Below are positions 61,669 to 64,000 of a stretch of DNA of 64,000 nt, in pieces. The translations under genes and the position numbers were made by a program. This DNA comes from Lewinellaceae bacterium. Lineage in GTDB: Bacteria > Bacteroidota > Bacteroidia > Chitinophagales > Saprospiraceae. Location: contig JACJYE010000009.1 in the NCBI GenBank assembly GCA_020636255.1, positions 62,001 through 126,000 of the forward strand, read 5' to 3'. Each line of letters opens with the position of its first letter. Positions within the stretch are counted from its first letter, which is position 1. Below the pieces are notes generated by a model. It was not told the DNA's origin, did not search any database, and saw only the letters and a program-made list of their open reading frames with translations.

Positions 61669-63057
61669 ATGCCACACCCCAGCTGCTGGTTCCTCCGCCT
61701 GGCCCTGCCCTTTGGCCTGCTATACGCCTTGTTGGCGCCCCCTTTCCAGGCGCCCGACGAGACGAGCCATTTTTACAGGGCCTACCATTTGTCGGAAGGC
61801 TACTGGATGGGCGTCCAGAAAGACGGGCAAAGGCTCGGAGGCGAGCTGCCGGCCAGCCTTACGGCCTTTTACCGGCCGTTTGCAGCGCTTCGGTACAACT
61901 ACGACGCCCGCACTTCGCCGGAGGCCATTCGCCGGGCTATGGCCATTCCGCTGAGGCCTGAGCAGCGCACATTCGTCGATTTTGCCAATACGGGTTTTTA
62001 CGCCCCCACATCCTATGCTCCCTATGCCATCGTTTTTGCGTTGCTGAAACCCTTTAAGCCCGGCCCCGGATGGTTTTTTTATGCCGGGCGCCTGGCAGGG
62101 CTGGTTTTCTGGGTGTTTGTCCTATTCCATGCCATCCGCCTGCTACCTTACCATCGATGGGCAATAACGTTCAGCGTTCTGCTGCCCGCTTCCCTATTCC
62201 TGCACGCCAGCCTGAGCGGTGATACGGTGATCAATGCCGTTGCCTTTTACCTCATTGCCTGGCTGCTGGCCCTGGCTTTCGACGGCACAAGACAAGAGTT
62301 CGGCTGGCGACAGGGAGTAGGCTTGCTGGGGCTTTCGGCAGTATTGTCGTTGGGGAAAGTGGTTTATGCACCACTCATCGCTTTATACTGGCTCATCCCG
62401 AAGCGGAAGTTTGGTTCGGCAAAAGATTATTGGCTGTGGGGAGCAGGGTTGATGGCGTTCAACGCCGCCCTGCTTGCCGTCTGGTATTACTACAGCGGCG
62501 GCTTGTTCATCCCATACGACGACTACGGCCCTGCTTTTCGCGAGGGCCAGCAGCTCAACCCCGGCGTCGATCCCCCCGGGCAACTGGCTTATATATTGGA
62601 GCGCCCCCTGTATTTTGCCCAGGTGGTGGCAGGGTCGTATCTGGACAGCCTGCCGGCTACGCTGGCGCACTATGCGGGCAAGTTCGGCTGGGAGCACAAC
62701 TACCTGCCCACACCGTTCATCGCATTATTATTACTGACGCTGCTGGCCCTGGCGGCCTTTGAGCAAGGGGCGCCAGAGGAATTAAACCTGCGCAGGCGGT
62801 CGTTCCTCCTTGCCCTGGCGGGTGTAATGTGCCTGGCTTTGGCTACGGTGTTGTACATGCTCTGGCAAGCGGTGGGCGATAGCCGGATCGTGGTGCTGAT
62901 GGGGCGTTATTTTATCCCCATCTTTCCATTGCTGTGGCTGGCACTGCCGCAACGGCGGTTTATTTTGCCGCAGCGGCCGCTACAGGGCTGGGCGCTGGCC
63001 TTGCTGGCCGCAACGCTGGCCTGGGGGGCTTGGGCAGTATTGCAGCGGTATTACTAA
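61669..63057 (+). CDS. DUF2142 polytopic membrane protein
   Basis: 462 aa with about ten hydrophobic helices. The N-terminal signature FQAPDETSHFYRAYHLSEG is typical of DUF2142, a family of glycosyltransferase-C-like membrane proteins linked to surface polysaccharides. Function here is inferred only from that likeness. No ordinary promoter is visible because repeat arrays fill the 390 bp upstream. Confidence 0.82.
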   Translation: MPHPSCWFLRLALPFGLLYALLAPPFQAPDETSHFYRAYHLSEGYWMGVQKDGQRLGGELPASLTAFYRPFAALRYNYDARTSPEAIRRAMAIPLRPEQRTFVDFANTGFYAPTSYAPYAIVFALLKPFKPGPGWFFYAGRLAGLVFWVFVLFHAIRLLPYHRWAITFSVLLPASLFLHASLSGDTVINAVAFYLIAWLLALAFDGTRQEFGWRQGVGLLGLSAVLSLGKVVYAPLIALYWLIPKRKFGSAKDYWLWGAGLMAFNAALLAVWYYYSGGLFIPYDDYGPAFREGQQLNPGVDPPGQLAYILERPLYFAQVVAGSYLDSLPATLAHYAGKFGWEHNYLPTPFIALLLLTLLALAAFEQGAPEELNLRRRSFLLALAGVMCLALATVLYMLWQAVGDSRIVVLMGRYFIPIFPLLWLALPQRRFILPQRPLQGWALALLAATLAWGAWAVLQRYY

Positions 63058-63059
63058 GG

Positions 63060-63515
63060 TTATGCCGCTCCTTCCAGGATCTCCGCGGCAAGGCGGTTGA
63101 AATCGCCCAGCTTTTGTTGCAAAGGAGCAAAGAAACGGCGGTCGGCAGCTTCAACGCGTTGCAGGGCCTGTTGCAAGGCCTGGGCACCTTGAGCCGTCAG
63201 GCTTAGCATCTTGGCCCGCGTGTCTGACGGGTGCGCTTCGCGGGCGAGCAGGTTGCGGCTTTCGAGGCTTCGCAGCACCTTGGAGGCCATCATTTTGTCG
63301 ACCCGGGCGTGTTCGGCCACTTCCTTTTGGGTGACGTCCTCTTTGTTTTGCTTCAGCCAGCCGAGCGTCGCAAGCAGGACGAATTGCGTGTGTGTCAGTT
63401 CCAGCTCCGCCAGCACCTCCCGGATGCGGCGTTGCCACAACATGCTGAGCTGCCAAAGCAGGAAGCCGGGGCTGTCTTCCGGCTTCTCGAAATGGAATTT
63501 TAGATCGCTGGCCAT
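63060..63515 (-). CDS. MarR-family transcriptional regulator
   Basis: 151 aa. A winged helix is visible in THTQFVLLATLGWLKQ, then VTQKEVAEHARVDKMMASK and VLRSLESRNLLARE, followed by SDTRAKMLSLTAQG: the MarR order. Such proteins bind small ligands and usually control a neighbouring gene. The DinB-type gene is 4 nt upstream on the same strand, so they form one transcript; a role in its control is likely. Confidence 0.92.
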   Translation of the reverse strand: MASDLKFHFEKPEDSPGFLLWQLSMLWQRRIREVLAELELTHTQFVLLATLGWLKQNKEDVTQKEVAEHARVDKMMASKVLRSLESRNLLAREAHPSDTRAKMLSLTAQGAQALQQALQRVEAADRRFFAPLQQKLGDFNRLAAEILEGAA

Positions 63516-63519
63516 AGCA

Positions 63520-64000
63520 TCAGCCGTTTAAAAAAGCCTCGATCCGGGCTTTCTGCCGCAGGTGGTGGCGGAAATGGATGGCGATGAGCTGGTACCACTC
63601 TGTCGCGTTCAGGTAACCCAGGGCGGGATGCTCTATTTTCCCTGATGGCGGGTTCAAGTCCAGCCTGCCTGCTGCCTGGCCGATCGCAGCCCGCAACAGC
63701 GCCGCCTTTTCTTCCAGCTCGGCTTTGCCGGAAGGCTGGGGAACGTTCTCCGCGGTGCGCCGCCCCTTCACCCGGATATCGGCAAAAGCATTGGCCTGGT
63801 AAACGGCTTCGCCGGCCTTGCTTTTTTCACCTTCCCGGGGTGCTTCAGGTGAAAGGCAGGCCTCCATCAGCCGGAGGTGAAAATTCATGGTGTCGTCCAG
63901 CAAGTGGATGTATAGTTGCCCCATCGACCAGCTGTCGGGGGCGGGCTGTTGAACCAGGGCTTCGGGTGTGAGGCTTGCCAGCGCCTGTTCGTAGGCGCTC
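63520..64000 (-). CDS. DinB-superfamily protein (5' end beyond the window)
   Basis: The frame is open to the window edge: residues SAYEQALASLTPEALVQQ precede the ATG at 63924, so the gene begins outside. The W(S)MGQLYIHLLDDT segment and the C-terminal AIHFRHHLRQKARIEAFL carry His residues placed as in DinB-like four-helix bundle proteins, which bind a metal and often act as thiol-dependent transferases. Substrate unknown. It precedes the MarR gene by 4 nt. Confidence 0.78.
   Translation of the reverse strand, partial: SAYEQALASLTPEALVQQPAPDSWSMGQLYIHLLDDTMNFHLRLMEACLSPEAPREGEKSKAGEAVYQANAFADIRVKGRRTAENVPQPSGKAELEEKAALLRAAIGQAAGRLDLNPPSGKIEHPALGYLNATEWYQLIAIHFRHHLRQKARIEAFLNG

Overview
The window looks like a chromosomal piece of a GC-rich member of the Bacteroidota, most likely a Saprospiria-type organism (Saprospiraceae or Lewinella relatives). 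That placement is inference from several markers: a short (289 aa) Bacteroidota-type RpoD, four secreted proteins ending in type IX secretion (T9SS) sorting domains, two TonB-dependent receptors with carboxypeptidase-like N-terminal domains (one paired with a DUF4249 lipoprotein), DUF4199 and DUF4112 membrane proteins, and many promoters with the Bacteroidota -7 box TAnnTTTG. I saw no rRNA, tRNA, CRISPR array or intact insertion sequence.

Layout. 1-1591: a truncated gene and a T9SS-anchored di-haem peroxidase. 1665-4732: a 2-oxoacid:ferredoxin oxidoreductase pair (korA-korB). 4733-5378: a gene-free block of inverted repeats. 5379-18057: two giant T9SS cargo proteins, a 2042-aa metalloprotease with about 17 PKD modules (three 477-bp units nearly identical) and a 1791-aa protein of 15 copies of a domain I do not recognise, with a small outer-membrane-type protein between them. 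18388-23017: an AddB-like nuclease, a START-like protein and rpoD. 23107-30631: aldose epimerase, VWA protein, glycerate kinase, TonB receptor, DUF4199 protein and a small lipoprotein. 30935-33736: a metalloprotease-like lipoprotein and a partner lipoprotein of mosaic base composition, preceded by an (AC)10 tract. 33801-38696: a RamB/ScfR-type regulator divergent from malate synthase and isocitrate lyase (the glyoxylate shunt). 38955-50371: a GTPase-like protein, cytochrome b-like protein, S9 peptidase, a membrane protein/phosphoesterase/DUF4112 cluster, a DPP III-type peptidase, a transposase remnant and a beta-helix/PA14 lipoprotein. 50384-56629: CvpA, a small secreted protein, a phosphoglycerate dehydrogenase-like enzyme, Ppx/GppA, a lipoprotein, a T9SS protein and two CBS-pair proteins. 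56885-64000: a DUF4249/TonB receptor pair, a barrel-like protein, repeat arrays, a DUF2142 membrane protein, and MarR and DinB-family genes (the last truncated).

The metabolic genes suggest aerobic heterotrophy with C2 or fatty-acid use through the glyoxylate shunt, ferredoxin-linked 2-oxoacid oxidation, and uptake and degradation of peptides and polymers by secreted peptidases and TonB receptors.

The most unusual content is in the DNA between and at the start of genes. There are five different tandem-repeat arrays: 2-, 7-, 14-, 33- and 76-bp units. The 33- and 76-bp units carry hairpins whose stem changes are compensatory. Simple-sequence tracts (AC10, G8, G10) sit at the starts of, or just upstream of, genes for surface proteins. 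A REP-like palindrome next to a transposase remnant appears to supply part of a lipoprotein signal peptide.
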